NCBI GenBank assembly: GCA_002163975.1
Contig: CP019636.1
Span: 7,133,501-7,197,500 of the forward strand
Reading direction: 5' to 3'
From: Nostocales cyanobacterium HT-58-2
Lineage (GTDB): Bacteria > Cyanobacteriota > Cyanobacteriia > Cyanobacteriales > Nostocaceae
Length of the DNA: 64,000 nt
Under the pieces are notes generated by a model that was given only the letters and a program-made list of their open reading frames with translations, was not told the origin of the DNA and did no database searches. Both the position numbers and the translations under genes were made by a program. Below, piece after piece: positions 17,889-27,321 of the stretch; the first letter of the stretch is position 1, and every line of letters begins with the position of its first letter.

Positions 17889-18821
17889 CTATCCTCGTAT
17901 CATTTGGCTCAATTTATAGTAAAGCCAAGGGAAGACAATTTTTAGGACTGCTATGAAAATAACTCGCTTCTGTTTGAGTACTGATGGATCACACTTAACA
18001 CAATTCCAGAGAAATATAGCTGCTGTCCAACGTTGCTGTTTATAGGCGGGTTGTTCGAGAGCTTTAAAGGTAAGATATTGATAGAGTTGAGCCAGACTAT
18101 ACTTTTTCAAATGTTGCAAGGATGTGGCTTTTGGGTGAGAAAAAGCGTGTTCTATCACTTTGAATGATGCTGCTTCTTGTCTGTTGAGATGAGTAGACAT
18201 TGAGTTAGCAGACACTCGATATAATATTTGTACTTTTTTGACACAGACAAAGTGATAAAGTGCAGCTAAGCGCAACCACATATCCCAATCTTCAGCTGCC
18301 GCAAGTGACTCATCAAAACCACCAACAGCTTTTAAAGCATCCCCACGAATTAAAGGATTAGAACCATTTTCTAAAAAATTGTATAGTAAAAGTTTACTGT
18401 AAACATCCCCTGTTACTGTAGTACGTCTCCCTGACTTTAAAAATTTACCGTGAGTATCAATATAATCTGTCCAGCTATAGGCTACAGCACAATTTGCGTG
18501 TTCTTCCAGTGCTTTTATCTGACTGTCTAGTTTATCAGGTGTCCAAATATCATCAGCATCAATAAAGGAAACATACTCTCCATCTGCTAAAGCCATTCCT
18601 CTATTACGACTAGCAGCTAAACCAGCATTTGGATAAGAAAAAATTTTTAGTCGAGTATCAGAAATACTTTTAAGAATTTCTAGGGTTGAGTCCGTTGAGC
18701 CATCATTAATAACTAGAATTTCCAAAAAATAAAAAGTTTGTTTTAAAACTGATATGATTGTTTCTTTAATTGTTTTTTCGCCATTGTAAACAGGAATAAT
18801 AATAGAAATTTTATTATTCAT
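17889..18821 (-). CDS. GT2 glycosyltransferase (second of tandem pair, HpsG-like position)
   Basis: A 310-aa GT2 enzyme started at the ATG at 18821; the open frame extends 20 codons further but the family motif MNNKISIIIPVYNGEKT begins here, and the start overlaps the previous gene by 8 bp. Motifs: VINDGSTDST, SFIDADDIWTPDKL (metal site) and AAEDWDMWLRLAALY. It is a paralogue of the gene just upstream, with conserved AVAYSWTDYID-type segments in the acceptor half. In N. punctiforme hpsE, hpsF and hpsG are consecutive glycosyltransferase genes, and the same arrangement here makes this a candidate hpsG. Substrate is unknown. Confidence 0.75.
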   Translation of the reverse strand: MNNKISIIIPVYNGEKTIKETIISVLKQTFYFLEILVINDGSTDSTLEILKSISDTRLKIFSYPNAGLAASRNRGMALADGEYVSFIDADDIWTPDKLDSQIKALEEHANCAVAYSWTDYIDTHGKFLKSGRRTTVTGDVYSKLLLYNFLENGSNPLIRGDALKAVGGFDESLAAAEDWDMWLRLAALYHFVCVKKVQILYRVSANSMSTHLNRQEAASFKVIEHAFSHPKATSLQHLKKYSLAQLYQYLTFKALEQPAYKQQRWTAAIFLWNCVKCDPSVLKQKRVIFIAVLKIVFPWLYYKLSQMIRG

Positions 18822-19821
18822 TATTTTTAAAAATAAATAAATTTGTCTTTTCGTATCCCAAAAAAGTACTTGTATTAGCAATTCGAGAAAATTTAGTCAG
18901 AAACACCTTAGACAATTTAGCAGGAAACACAGCCATAAACATAAGTTTTAATAGAGCTTTGTATATGACAGGCTTTCCTAATAGTAATGGGTCGTATCTA
19001 GCAGTCTTCCAGAGCAATCTAACTGCTTGTAGAGTGTTCTGTTGCCCTGGAATTGTTTCAAGAACTTTATAGCTAAGATACTTGTATAAGTTACCAATAC
19101 TGTACCACTTTAAGTGCTGTAGAGATTTTGCTTTCTGATGAGCAAAAGCTCTTTCAATGATTTGTAAATTTGATTTTTCCAGCCCCACAATATTAGAAGA
19201 CATAGAGTTAGCAGAGATACGATACAAAATTTGTGGTTTTGGTACGACAACAAAATCATATTTTGCAGCTAAGCGCAACCACATATCTGTATCCTGAGCA
19301 TTGCTTAGTAATTCATCAAAACCACCAATTGTGGAAATGGTATGCCTGCGAATCATAACGTTGGACCCACTGCCTATAAAATCATCTAATAATAATTGAG
19401 GATAAACATCTCCTGTCCAATTCACATAAGAACATTTACGCAAAAATTTACCAGATTTATCTATACAATGAGTCCAACTATAAGCAACAGCAGCTTGAGG
19501 ATTTTCTACTAACGCTTTGTATTGTGCTTCAAGTTTATCAGGTGTCCAAAGATCATCTGCATCTAGAAAGGTTATAAATTCACCAGCAGCGTGATTAAAC
19601 CCACGATTTCTATTAACAGCTACATTAGCTTTAGGATAAGACAAGACTTGGATACGATGGTCTTGAATTTTAGAAATAATGTGTAAGGTTGAGTCTGTGG
19701 AACCTGCATTAATGACAATGAGTTCAAAATTATGAAAAGTTTGTTGTAAAACACTATTAATTGTTTCTTGGATAGTATTTTGACCGTTATAAACGGGAAT
19801 AATTACCGATATGATAGACAT
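18814..19821 (-). CDS. GT2 glycosyltransferase (first of tandem pair, HpsF-like position)
   Basis: A 335-aa GT2 enzyme. Motifs in order: ISVIIPVYNGQNTIQ at the N-terminus, VINAGSTDSTLHII, TFLDADDLWTPDKLE and NAQDTDMWLRLAAKYDFV. Note Ala in VINAGSTDS where most family members have Asp-Gly; the metal-binding DADD is intact. The C-terminal 30 residues after TKFSRIANTST have no counterpart in the paralogue downstream. The 8-bp overlap with the next gene implies translational coupling. By position after an HpsE-type gene it could be hpsF. Predicted role: transfer of a sugar in exopolysaccharide assembly. Confidence 0.75.
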   Translation of the reverse strand: MSIISVIIPVYNGQNTIQETINSVLQQTFHNFELIVINAGSTDSTLHIISKIQDHRIQVLSYPKANVAVNRNRGFNHAAGEFITFLDADDLWTPDKLEAQYKALVENPQAAVAYSWTHCIDKSGKFLRKCSYVNWTGDVYPQLLLDDFIGSGSNVMIRRHTISTIGGFDELLSNAQDTDMWLRLAAKYDFVVVPKPQILYRISANSMSSNIVGLEKSNLQIIERAFAHQKAKSLQHLKWYSIGNLYKYLSYKVLETIPGQQNTLQAVRLLWKTARYDPLLLGKPVIYKALLKLMFMAVFPAKLSKVFLTKFSRIANTSTFLGYEKTNLFIFKNNE

Positions 19822-19919
19822 ATAAAATCAAGCTATCAAAATATAAAATCACGGATGAACACAGTCCGAGTGATTGATGCCGTACTCTGGGCTAGCGCAT
19901 CCTACAAAAATCTGTTCGC

Positions 19920-20936
19920 CTACTTATTTTGGTACAGATAGGTGCTTCTACGGTTCCAAAAAACCCTAAACTGGATTTTTGGCAGAAATTTCATCATTCT
20001 TACGTACCATAAATAAAAAGGACTCATGAAAGTCGCGATGAGTCTCTCCATCTCACAAGCAGCAACAATATCACTGTTAATGAATGCATGGTAACGAAGG
20101 AAGTGAAATGTGACCTTACGTAAATCATTGAGCAGGTAGAGTAAAAAAGCGAAGGGTTTCTGCCAATTTTCAAGTAGTAACATCCGCAAATGATAACGGC
20201 TTAGACCAATACCACGCATAAGAGAGATTAAATATTTTTTTTCTAATCGCCAGGATGGAATCAGATGCTCTATTTCCATGGCTGGGTTATACCAAATTTC
20301 CCACCCTGCTCGATAAATATATAACAGAGCTTCGGCATCTTCACCAGCTAACATTGATGATCCTACTCGACCCATGAGAAAAAGGCGGTGAGGGACATTT
20401 TCATTCCACACATGTCTACGTATCACCAAACCAGCACCAGGTGGAACTCCTTTTTTGCGGGGTTCGTATAAGAGAGAGTGTGAACCTCTTTCATTAATAG
20501 CTAGATAAAAAATTATTTTTTCTAGGTGTTTGGGTAATTCAACTTCAAATTTGCCATGAATTTGACTAGCGTATGCACCTGCTTTTGGATAGTCTACTCC
20601 AAACTTATAAGCAGCACTCACCCAAGTGGGAACAGGTAAATTATCATCGTCTAAAAAACCGACTAAATCCCCCTTTGCTTCTTTGATAGCACGTTGTCGA
20701 GCATTTGCTAAACCTTGTTCAGCTTCAAAGCAGTATCTCAACAAAAACGGGTGATGCCAGCTTTTTTGATAGTCTTTAATTAGTTTTGCTGTAGTATCTG
20801 AACTGTTGTTATCAACAACAATAATCTCCCAGTTCAGGTTTTCTACACCTATCTGGTTTCGTAACTTCTCTATGACTTTCGGTAAACGGCTTTCCCCGTT
20901 ATAGGTGGGTATAGCAACAGTGAAGTCTACAGACAT
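19920..20936 (-). CDS. hpsE: HpsE-type GT2 glycosyltransferase (copy 2)
   Basis: A 338-aa GT2 enzyme started at the ATG at 20936, because AAGG lies 7 bp upstream; an ATG two codons earlier is possible. It shares VDFTVAIPTYNGESRL, IIVVDNNSSDTTAKLI, VGFLDDDNLPVPTWV and GEDAEALLYIYRAGWEIWY with the copy at 7233-8186, so the two are clear paralogues. It precedes two more GT2 genes on the same strand, matching the hpsE-hpsF-hpsG order reported for N. punctiforme, which makes this copy the better positional match to hpsE. Predicted to build the hormogonium polysaccharide at the inner face of the membrane. Confidence 0.75.
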   Translation of the reverse strand: MSVDFTVAIPTYNGESRLPKVIEKLRNQIGVENLNWEIIVVDNNSSDTTAKLIKDYQKSWHHPFLLRYCFEAEQGLANARQRAIKEAKGDLVGFLDDDNLPVPTWVSAAYKFGVDYPKAGAYASQIHGKFEVELPKHLEKIIFYLAINERGSHSLLYEPRKKGVPPGAGLVIRRHVWNENVPHRLFLMGRVGSSMLAGEDAEALLYIYRAGWEIWYNPAMEIEHLIPSWRLEKKYLISLMRGIGLSRYHLRMLLLENWQKPFAFLLYLLNDLRKVTFHFLRYHAFINSDIVAACEMERLIATFMSPFYLWYVRMMKFLPKIQFRVFWNRRSTYLYQNK

Positions 20937-21048
20937 GGTCATACCTTAAAGGCGAAATGGCAATCGCTAGCCTTAGTATTCCCAGTCAGTAGTAAAAATT
21001 CACTTCAGTGTGAATAAATTTTTTCAGTGTGAAAATCGAAAGAAGTCA

Positions 21049-21074
21049 GGTGCGTTAACATTATGTAACACACC
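21049..21074. repeat. Short inverted repeat, GGTGTGTTA family
   Basis: GGTGCGTTA (21049-21057) and TAACACACC (21066-21074) are inverted with one mismatch around an 8-bp loop. The minus-strand sequence TAGGGTGTGTTA matches the arm of the element at 7066-7128, so this is a shorter member of the same dispersed family. It lies just beyond the clpB stop. Confidence 0.6.
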
Positions 21075-21087
21075 CTACTACTGAACC

Positions 21088-23757
21088 TCACGCCTCTTGC
21101 GATGCTTCCATGACGTAGCTTTTACTTTGCACGGCGGGCACTTTAACCACCATTTTTTTACTAAAAATCAACCCATGATCTGCTTTGTCAATCACAATTG
21201 TGTCGCCTGGAATAAAAGTATTCTCTAACAACTTGGTTGCGACTGGGTTTTCTACTTCTCGTTGAAGTGCCCGTTTGATGGGGCGTGCGCCGTATACTGG
21301 GTCATAACCTACTTCCACAAGGTAATCACAAGCTGCTGATGAGATCTCCAAGGAGATTTTTTGCTCTCGCAGAAGACTTTCCACCCGTTTGAGTTGGATG
21401 CGGATGATTTGCCGCATTTCGCTGCGGTTGAGGGTGTGGAAGAGAATAATGTCATCAACGCGGTTGAGGAATTCAGGACGGAAGCGCGATCGCAAAGCAT
21501 CCATGACTCGGTTCCGCATTTGTTCATAATTAGCGTCATCACCAGATATATCCAGGATATATTCGCTACCGATGTTACTGGTCATGACAATTACAGTATT
21601 TCGGAAATCTACTGTTCGTCCTTGAGAGTCAGTAATTCTGCCGTCATCCAATACCTGCAACAAAATATTAAACACATCGGGATGAGCTTTTTCCACTTCA
21701 TCTAATAGCACCACAGAGTAGGGACGGCGGCGAATCGCCTCGGAAAGTTGACCACCTTCTTCGTAACCCACGTATCCTGGAGGTGCACCCACTAAACGAG
21801 AAACCGAGTGTTTCTCCATATACTCGGACATATCCAGACGCACTAGGGCGTCATCTGAATCAAAGAGAAACTGTGCTAAAGCACGGGCGAGTTCCGTTTT
21901 GCCAACTCCTGTTGGTCCCATAAACAAGAATGAACCAATGGGGCGGCTGGGATCTTTCATCCCTGCACGGGCGCGACGGATCGCTGCTGCAACAGCAGAA
22001 ACTGCTTCTTGTTGTCCAATCACTCTCTGGTGGAGGTGATTTTCTAGTTGCAGCAATTTTTGCCGTTCAGATTCCAGCAGGCGATTTACGGGTATACCAG
22101 TCCATTTGGCGACGATTTCAGCAATATCTGCTTCTGTCACTTGTTCCCGTAGCAGGGTTGATCCTGTACTTTGAATTTCCAGCAACTGCGCTTCTTTTGC
22201 TTCGCGATCGCGCTGCACTCCCTCCAACTTGCCATACTTTAACTGTGCTGCTTTATTGAGGTCGTAAGCGCGTTCTGCTTGTTCAATTTGCACTCGCAGC
22301 TTTTCTTCTTCTTGCTTTAACCCACTAATTGCTTCTAATAGCTGCTTTTCACCTTGCCATTGCCCATTCAATTCTTGCTGTTTTTCTGTCAAATTGACGA
22401 TTTCTTGCTCAATTCGCTCCAAACGTTCTTTTGTCTGAATCGTAGCCTTTTCTTCTGCAGCCAACGAAAGTTTTTCCATTTCTAGCTGCATGAGTCGTCG
22501 GTCGATGGTTTCTAATTCTGTCGGTTTGGAGGTAATTTCCATTTTCAACTCTGCTGCTGCTTCATCCACCAAGTCAATCGCCTTATCTGGTAAGAAGCGG
22601 TCAGAAATGTAACGGGCAGAAAGCGTTGCTGCAGCTACCAGGGCTGAATCAGAAATTTTGACGTTGTGATGGACTTCGTAGCGTTCTTTGAGCCCTCGCA
22701 AAATAGAAATTGTATCTTCCACGCTCGGCTGATCTACAAAAACCTGTTGAAAGCGACGTTCCAAAGCGGCATCTTTTTCAATATATTTGCGGTACTCATC
22801 CAAAGTTGTTGCACCGATGCAACGCAGTTCTCCCCGCGCCAGCATCGGTTTGAGCAAATTACCTGCATCCATTGCCCCTTGTTGAGTGGAACCCGTTCCG
22901 ACAACGGTGTGCAGTTCGTCAATAAACAGCACAATTTGACCGTTGGATTCTATCACTTCCCGGAGAACAGATTTCAATCGGTCTTCAAACTCACCGCGAT
23001 ATTTTGCACCAGCAATTAAGCTACCAATATCCAAGGCAATAAGCTGGCGGTTTTTCAAAGATTCGGGAACATCACCATTGACGATACGCTGCGCTAACGC
23101 TTCTGCGATCGCCGTTTTCCCTACCCCAGGTTCACCAATCAAGACAGGGTTATTTTTGCTACGGCGGGATAATACTTGTATGACTCTGCGGATTTCATCA
23201 TCCCGTCCAATAACGGGGTCGAGTCTCCCAGCTTTTGCCTGTTCTGTCAAGTCTCTGCCGAACTTTTGTAAAGCTTCGTAACGAGATTCTGGGTTTTGGT
23301 CCGTCACTTTTTGACTACCGCGAACTGTTTTGATAGTAGCTTCTAGCTTAGCGCTGTCTAGGTTAAAGCTTTTGAATATGCGTCGTCCAATGCGTTCATC
23401 TTCAACAAAGGCTAGAAGCAAATGTTCTACAGAGATGTAGGAATCTTTCATCCTAGCTCTTGCTTCTTCTGCTCGATCTAACAATGTGTCTAAACTACGA
23501 CCAAGGTAGAGCTGATCAGCTTTACCTACTTTGGGCTGACGTTGAGTAAATGCTTCTAGTTGCTGTTGCACGCGTAAAGCGTCAATTTCGCAACGACCAA
23601 GGATGCGTGTTGCTAGCCCAGTCGGTTCTTCTAATAAAGCAATAAGTAAATGTTCAACATCAAGTTGTTGTTGTTGATACGCTCGAACAACATCTTGTGA
23701 TTTAACAATTGCTTCCCAGGCTTTATCAGTAAATTTATTTGGATCTGTAGGCTGCAT
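21088..23757 (-). CDS. clpB: ATP-dependent disaggregase ClpB
   Basis: An 889-aa class I Clp/Hsp100 ATPase. Residues 1-150 form the double Clp-N repeat. The first AAA+ module has Walker A GEPGVGKT at 208-215 and Walker B LFIDELHTVVG. A coiled-coil middle domain (about 410-530) follows, with RLMQLEMEKLSLAAEE and a Glu/Gln-rich stretch, which distinguishes ClpB from ClpA/ClpC. The second AAA+ module carries GPTGVGKTELARAL and VVLLDEVEKAHPDVF. No IGF/IGL loop for ClpP binding is seen. It works with DnaK to extract proteins from aggregates in the cytosol. The tail SYVMEASQEA extends past the usual end. Cyanobacteria usually have two ClpB paralogues; which one this is cannot be decided here. Confidence 0.95.
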   Translation of the reverse strand: MQPTDPNKFTDKAWEAIVKSQDVVRAYQQQQLDVEHLLIALLEEPTGLATRILGRCEIDALRVQQQLEAFTQRQPKVGKADQLYLGRSLDTLLDRAEEARARMKDSYISVEHLLLAFVEDERIGRRIFKSFNLDSAKLEATIKTVRGSQKVTDQNPESRYEALQKFGRDLTEQAKAGRLDPVIGRDDEIRRVIQVLSRRSKNNPVLIGEPGVGKTAIAEALAQRIVNGDVPESLKNRQLIALDIGSLIAGAKYRGEFEDRLKSVLREVIESNGQIVLFIDELHTVVGTGSTQQGAMDAGNLLKPMLARGELRCIGATTLDEYRKYIEKDAALERRFQQVFVDQPSVEDTISILRGLKERYEVHHNVKISDSALVAAATLSARYISDRFLPDKAIDLVDEAAAELKMEITSKPTELETIDRRLMQLEMEKLSLAAEEKATIQTKERLERIEQEIVNLTEKQQELNGQWQGEKQLLEAISGLKQEEEKLRVQIEQAERAYDLNKAAQLKYGKLEGVQRDREAKEAQLLEIQSTGSTLLREQVTEADIAEIVAKWTGIPVNRLLESERQKLLQLENHLHQRVIGQQEAVSAVAAAIRRARAGMKDPSRPIGSFLFMGPTGVGKTELARALAQFLFDSDDALVRLDMSEYMEKHSVSRLVGAPPGYVGYEEGGQLSEAIRRRPYSVVLLDEVEKAHPDVFNILLQVLDDGRITDSQGRTVDFRNTVIVMTSNIGSEYILDISGDDANYEQMRNRVMDALRSRFRPEFLNRVDDIILFHTLNRSEMRQIIRIQLKRVESLLREQKISLEISSAACDYLVEVGYDPVYGARPIKRALQREVENPVATKLLENTFIPGDTIVIDKADHGLIFSKKMVVKVPAVQSKSYVMEASQEA

Positions 23758-23882
23758 CTTAATTTTAGATTTTAGATTTGTATTTTAAACTATGGATGTA
23801 TTAATTTCTTTCAAATTAATATCCAACCATTATTGGGGTGTATTTGCTTGTATCTGGGGTTGCAAATTGGTGATTATTTGTT

Positions 23883-23916
23883 GTTCGTAGTAAGTGGTTC
23901 AAGAATTACTACGAAC
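23883..23916. repeat. Perfect hairpin repeat after the porin gene
   Basis: GTTCGTAGTAA (23883-23893) is followed by a 12-bp loop and its exact inverse TTACTACGAAC (23906-23916). It begins 6 bp beyond the porin stop codon on the minus strand and could act as a terminator, though no T-tract follows. Its sequence looks like the GTTCGTAGTAA-type dispersed hairpins of Nostocales. Confidence 0.65.
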
Positions 23917-23921
23917 CCACT

Positions 23922-25805
23922 TTAGAAGGAAATCACCGTTCTCAAGACACCTTGCCAGATAGTACCGTTAGAACTATCGTTATTTCCATTTGTCACTACT
24001 AAAAATGTGGGCGTAATACTGACATTGTCGCTTAGCTCTAGATTGTAAAAGGCTTCAATGTTTGTCTGCGTGACATCTCCCAAACCTTCAGTGACAAAAG
24101 GTTGACCAACGGCAATACCCCCAACAGTACCAGGAATTAGGATGTTACGAAGACCAAAACCTACCGCCCAACTCAAGGGATGTAAATCTAAATCTTGGTT
24201 GATGGCAGTGTTAAACCCTTTGTAAGTCCCAAATCCCAAGCGCGTAAAAATTCCTATATTTCGGTTGAAGGCATATTCGGCATTAACTCCAAAGGCGTTA
24301 ATGTCGCTGTTGTTAATTTCAGCCCTAGTATATTGTAGTCTTAATGCAAATTGGTTGCTGAGCAAGTATTCCAGTTCTGCACTTGCTTGATATCTATCCC
24401 CAAATAAACCGCCTCTAGCGTTTGAGTTGACTTGATTAGCATCAGCAGCGATGTAGAGAGAACGAAAAGTCAATTGACCATTGCCTGGCTTCCAAGCAAG
24501 TACGACTCCAGCGCCTCCATCTCGGTCAATTTGGTTTTGAACGATTAAAGGGTTGTTTAGAAAAAAACTAGAACTAAAATCAACCGCCTCGTTGTTAGCA
24601 TATTTGTTGCGGTCAATAAAATCCCGAGGAGATATTTTAGCTCCAACAGTGACAGACAAATCTGAGACGGGACGAAAAGAATAGTACAAACGTCTTAGCT
24701 TAAGATTAGACTCAACATCCACATAATCAAGTCCGCCACCATTGGCAATCAAACCAGTCGTTCCCAAGAGGTTAAGGTTCTTCCTCTTTTGTACACGACC
24801 AATAGCATCATCCCCATTGTTACCTGCTTCTAGCTGAGTGAAGAGTAAATCTTTGCTTTTGAAGCTTGTTAGTAAATTTAATCGTACGCGGGAGACTGTA
24901 GTCGCGTTAGCATTATTACCTTGTGTAAAGGCAATAATAGCTTGACCTTGAAGCTTAGTTGTTGTGGAAAATTGATTTGCCTCTAGTTGCGGAACGCGAT
25001 TGCCAATTCTATTGACACTCTGCTGCAAGTCATCTAGAGCTGAACGATATTCTCTCTGTAACCGTCGTAAAGTTATTAAGTCTTCTTGAATGAACTGATC
25101 CCCAATTTTATCGGCAATGAGGCTATCAACTTTATCTATGGTCGCCGCCAAGCCAGCAGCAAACTCATAACGAGACACAGGGCGGTTACCACGAAAAGTG
25201 CCATCCGGATATCCAGAAAGAACACCATAACGTTCCATGAGCGATCGCAATGCCTGATATGCCCAGTCTGTTGGTTGAATATCAGACAATTGCGATACTG
25301 AAGGTTGCTGAGGTGATGAGTTCTCAGAATTGATATTAAGATTTTCCGACTCGTTGACTGGAGGCTGCTGAGGTAATGTCTCAGCATTGATGTCAAGATT
25401 TTTGGACTTGTTGGCAGTTTGAGAGACTGCATCAGAATATACCACAGAGGGAGTGAATCCCGTACCACGTGTTACGGCTAAGTTATCTGTGGCTCTCAGA
25501 GCTGCTAACTCATTTGTTTCATCTGTAATTTCATCCGTTGGCACAGAGACTTCTGGAAATTGTGTTGGTTCTATTGAGCCAATAGATTGTTCCAATATGT
25601 CTGGGATGTTGGCATCACGGAAATCATCTTCTCCATAAAAAATCGAAATCGCAGCCCCTTGCTGCTTTGGAGAAGGCAAAGAATTCGCTGCTTTTGGTGA
25701 ACCCAGGATTTGGCTAAGAATTCCGCAGATGAGTAAACCCCAAGCCAGCAATTTTCGAGAACGAACTCTTTGCCGTAGGCATTGCTTTACGCTCAACTCC
25801 ATCAC
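23922..25805 (-). CDS. SLH-domain iron uptake-type porin (OprB family)
   Basis: A 627-aa outer-membrane protein. An N-terminal signal sequence (LLAWGLLICGILSQILGSP region, cleaved near residue 43) is followed by a low-complexity spacer. An SLH domain (about 170-235; DIQPTDWAYQALRSLMERYG, GYPDGTFRGNRPVSRYEF) would anchor the protein to peptidoglycan-linked polymers. A short coiled coil (LRRLQREYRSALDDLQQSV) leads into a C-terminal beta-barrel ending in an aromatic residue (GVLRTVISF). This layout matches the abundant cyanobacterial SomA-like porins, annotated as iron uptake porins or OprB. Permeation of small solutes and inorganic ions is the general role; the specificity cannot be read here. 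Confidence 0.85.
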   Translation of the reverse strand: MMELSVKQCLRQRVRSRKLLAWGLLICGILSQILGSPKAANSLPSPKQQGAAISIFYGEDDFRDANIPDILEQSIGSIEPTQFPEVSVPTDEITDETNELAALRATDNLAVTRGTGFTPSVVYSDAVSQTANKSKNLDINAETLPQQPPVNESENLNINSENSSPQQPSVSQLSDIQPTDWAYQALRSLMERYGVLSGYPDGTFRGNRPVSRYEFAAGLAATIDKVDSLIADKIGDQFIQEDLITLRRLQREYRSALDDLQQSVNRIGNRVPQLEANQFSTTTKLQGQAIIAFTQGNNANATTVSRVRLNLLTSFKSKDLLFTQLEAGNNGDDAIGRVQKRKNLNLLGTTGLIANGGGLDYVDVESNLKLRRLYYSFRPVSDLSVTVGAKISPRDFIDRNKYANNEAVDFSSSFFLNNPLIVQNQIDRDGGAGVVLAWKPGNGQLTFRSLYIAADANQVNSNARGGLFGDRYQASAELEYLLSNQFALRLQYTRAEINNSDINAFGVNAEYAFNRNIGIFTRLGFGTYKGFNTAINQDLDLHPLSWAVGFGLRNILIPGTVGGIAVGQPFVTEGLGDVTQTNIEAFYNLELSDNVSITPTFLVVTNGNNDSSNGTIWQGVLRTVISF

Positions 25806-25822
25806 ACCTATTTTGGTTATAT

Positions 25823-26257
25823 TTACTGAGTAATCATTTGCTGCTCTGTTTCTTCTTGAACAGTCTGACTCCGGCTACTTAATTGAATCAGTTCTACTTT
25901 ATACCCATTTGGGTCTTCCACAAAAGCAATGACTGTAGAACCGTGTTTCATTGGTCCTGGTTCACGTACGACTTTACCACCAAGCTTTTTGATTTCTTCA
26001 CAGGTGGCGTAAATATCATCAACTCCAATGGCAATATGACCGTAAGCATTGCCCAAGTCATACTTTTCTACACCCCAGTTGTAAGTTAGTTCTAGCACCG
26101 TATTGTCACTTTCGTCACCGTAACCAACAAAAGCTAGAGTGAACTCGCCTCCAGGATAGTCTTTTTGCCGCAATAGCTTCATTCCCAGCACATCACAGTA
26201 GAACTTCAGGGATTCCTCAAGGTTGCCTACGCGTAGCATTGTGTGTAGGAGTTGCAT
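25823..26257 (-). CDS. gloA: Lactoylglutathione lyase (glyoxalase I)
   Basis: A 144-aa glyoxalase I started at the ATG at 26257, which has a strong AAGGAGAT ribosome site 5 bp upstream; open frame continues for 13 codons but is not family sequence. It has the two beta-alpha-beta-beta-beta repeats with metal ligands at His5 (LLHTMLRVGNLEES), Glu in VLELTYNWG, His in YGHIAIGVDD and Glu in GYKVELIQL. The enzyme converts the methylglyoxal-glutathione hemithioacetal to S-lactoylglutathione in the cytosol. The short form is the Ni/Co-dependent bacterial type. It lies 17 bp upstream of the porin gene on the same strand. Confidence 0.92.
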   Translation of the reverse strand: MQLLHTMLRVGNLEESLKFYCDVLGMKLLRQKDYPGGEFTLAFVGYGDESDNTVLELTYNWGVEKYDLGNAYGHIAIGVDDIYATCEEIKKLGGKVVREPGPMKHGSTVIAFVEDPNGYKVELIQLSSRSQTVQEETEQQMITQ

Positions 26258-26406
26258 AATTATCTCCTTTTGCCTAGATTTTTTGTGGTTCCGCACCCAA
26301 TATTGTAATCTGGCAACCGTCTCGATATTGGGGAAATAAGGAGAATGAGGGAGTAGGGGGAAAGAATAAATGTTTGATGACTCCTGTACTTCTCCATGTC
26401 CTCCTG

Positions 26407-27033
26407 TTATTCTTCCAACTCCAGTTGTCCTCGATAACCAGTAATAAGACGGCTACCGTCTTTAAAAATATGGACCTCTATCTGATCGCTTGCCCAGGTC
26501 ATCTTATCTTTTAGAGAGGGGTTAAAGATGTGAACCCGTTGATTGCTGGAAGAAACAAGAGAATCGGGTGAGTTAATTGCTAACGATTGGATGTAAGGAC
26601 CATCAATTAAGATATCTAACTGCCCCAATAAGTCTTGAGCGCCAGCTGGAGCATACTGGGATTGTAACTGCTCAAGAGTAAACCCGGAAAAAGACATCAC
26701 ATTCAGTCCAGCGGCTTTAATCTTGCGAGCAACAGAAGCCAATGCAGGGGCTTGCCAGAAAGGTTCCCCTCCAGAAAATGTGACTCCTTGATTGCGATGA
26801 TTGCTGAGAATTTTTTCGACGAGGCTGTCAATAGAGATGAGCTGATTAATTTCAAATGACCAGGACTCATGATTAAAACAACCCGGACACTCCCGCAAAC
26901 ACCCCTGCACCCAAACAACGGCACGACATCCAGGACCATTCACCTCTGATTCATCAATGTAGCCCATGATGTTGAGATATCCAGCAGGAATTTCGAGCAA
27001 AGCCGGGTAAGGGTTTGTTTTCTTTTGGGTCAT
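26407..27033 (-). CDS. 4Fe-4S single-cluster radical SAM protein (NrdG-like activase)
   Basis: A 208-aa protein started at the ATG at 27033; a longer frame upstream runs through repeat-like sequence and is not conserved-looking. The motif CLRECPGC gives the CxxxCxxC cluster ligands of radical SAM enzymes, preceded by GPGCRAVVWVQG and followed by VTFSGGEPFWQA, the SAM-binding GGE motif. This short form matches activating proteins such as NrdG, which generate a glycyl radical in a partner enzyme. No anaerobic ribonucleotide reductase or other glycyl radical enzyme lies nearby, so the partner is unknown. It ends about 150 bp from gloA with the same orientation. Confidence 0.75.
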   Translation of the reverse strand: MTQKKTNPYPALLEIPAGYLNIMGYIDESEVNGPGCRAVVWVQGCLRECPGCFNHESWSFEINQLISIDSLVEKILSNHRNQGVTFSGGEPFWQAPALASVARKIKAAGLNVMSFSGFTLEQLQSQYAPAGAQDLLGQLDILIDGPYIQSLAINSPDSLVSSSNQRVHIFNPSLKDKMTWASDQIEVHIFKDGSRLITGYRGQLELEE

Positions 27034-27104
27034 TGTGTTTTTCTCTTTGTAGGAGATATATATATTTGCAGGGTAAATCCAAAATTTGAGGAACTCTTGA
27101 GGGA

Positions 27105-27195
27105 AAGTAGAAGAGGACATAGGAACAGGGGGACAGGGGACGCGGAGAAGATTTCTGATAAAGTTACTGCGTCTCCCCCTCCCTATCACCCCATC
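27105..27195. repeat. GC-rich GGGGACGCGGAGA hairpin repeat
   Basis: GGGGACGCGGAGAAG near 27134 faces an inverted CTGCGTCTCCCCCTCC near 27167, with a roughly 20-bp loop. The same word family recurs at 49612-49720. It lies between the divergent radical SAM gene and eno and partly overlaps the region that should hold their promoters. Confidence 0.6.
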
Positions 27196-27321
27196 CTTGG
27201 AAATCTTCGTTAATCTCGGCTCATAAAGTCCCGTAAACGCATATGCTAGATGGTCGGATTAACCACTGAACTTTTTGCAAACGACAGAAAGAACGCACGC
27301 TCGATAAAGGATAAAGAACAA

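Noticed and set aside
26407..27189. Longer start for the radical SAM protein
   Set aside because: The extra 52 residues run through GC-rich repeat DNA and are not family sequence; the ATG at 27033 fits better.
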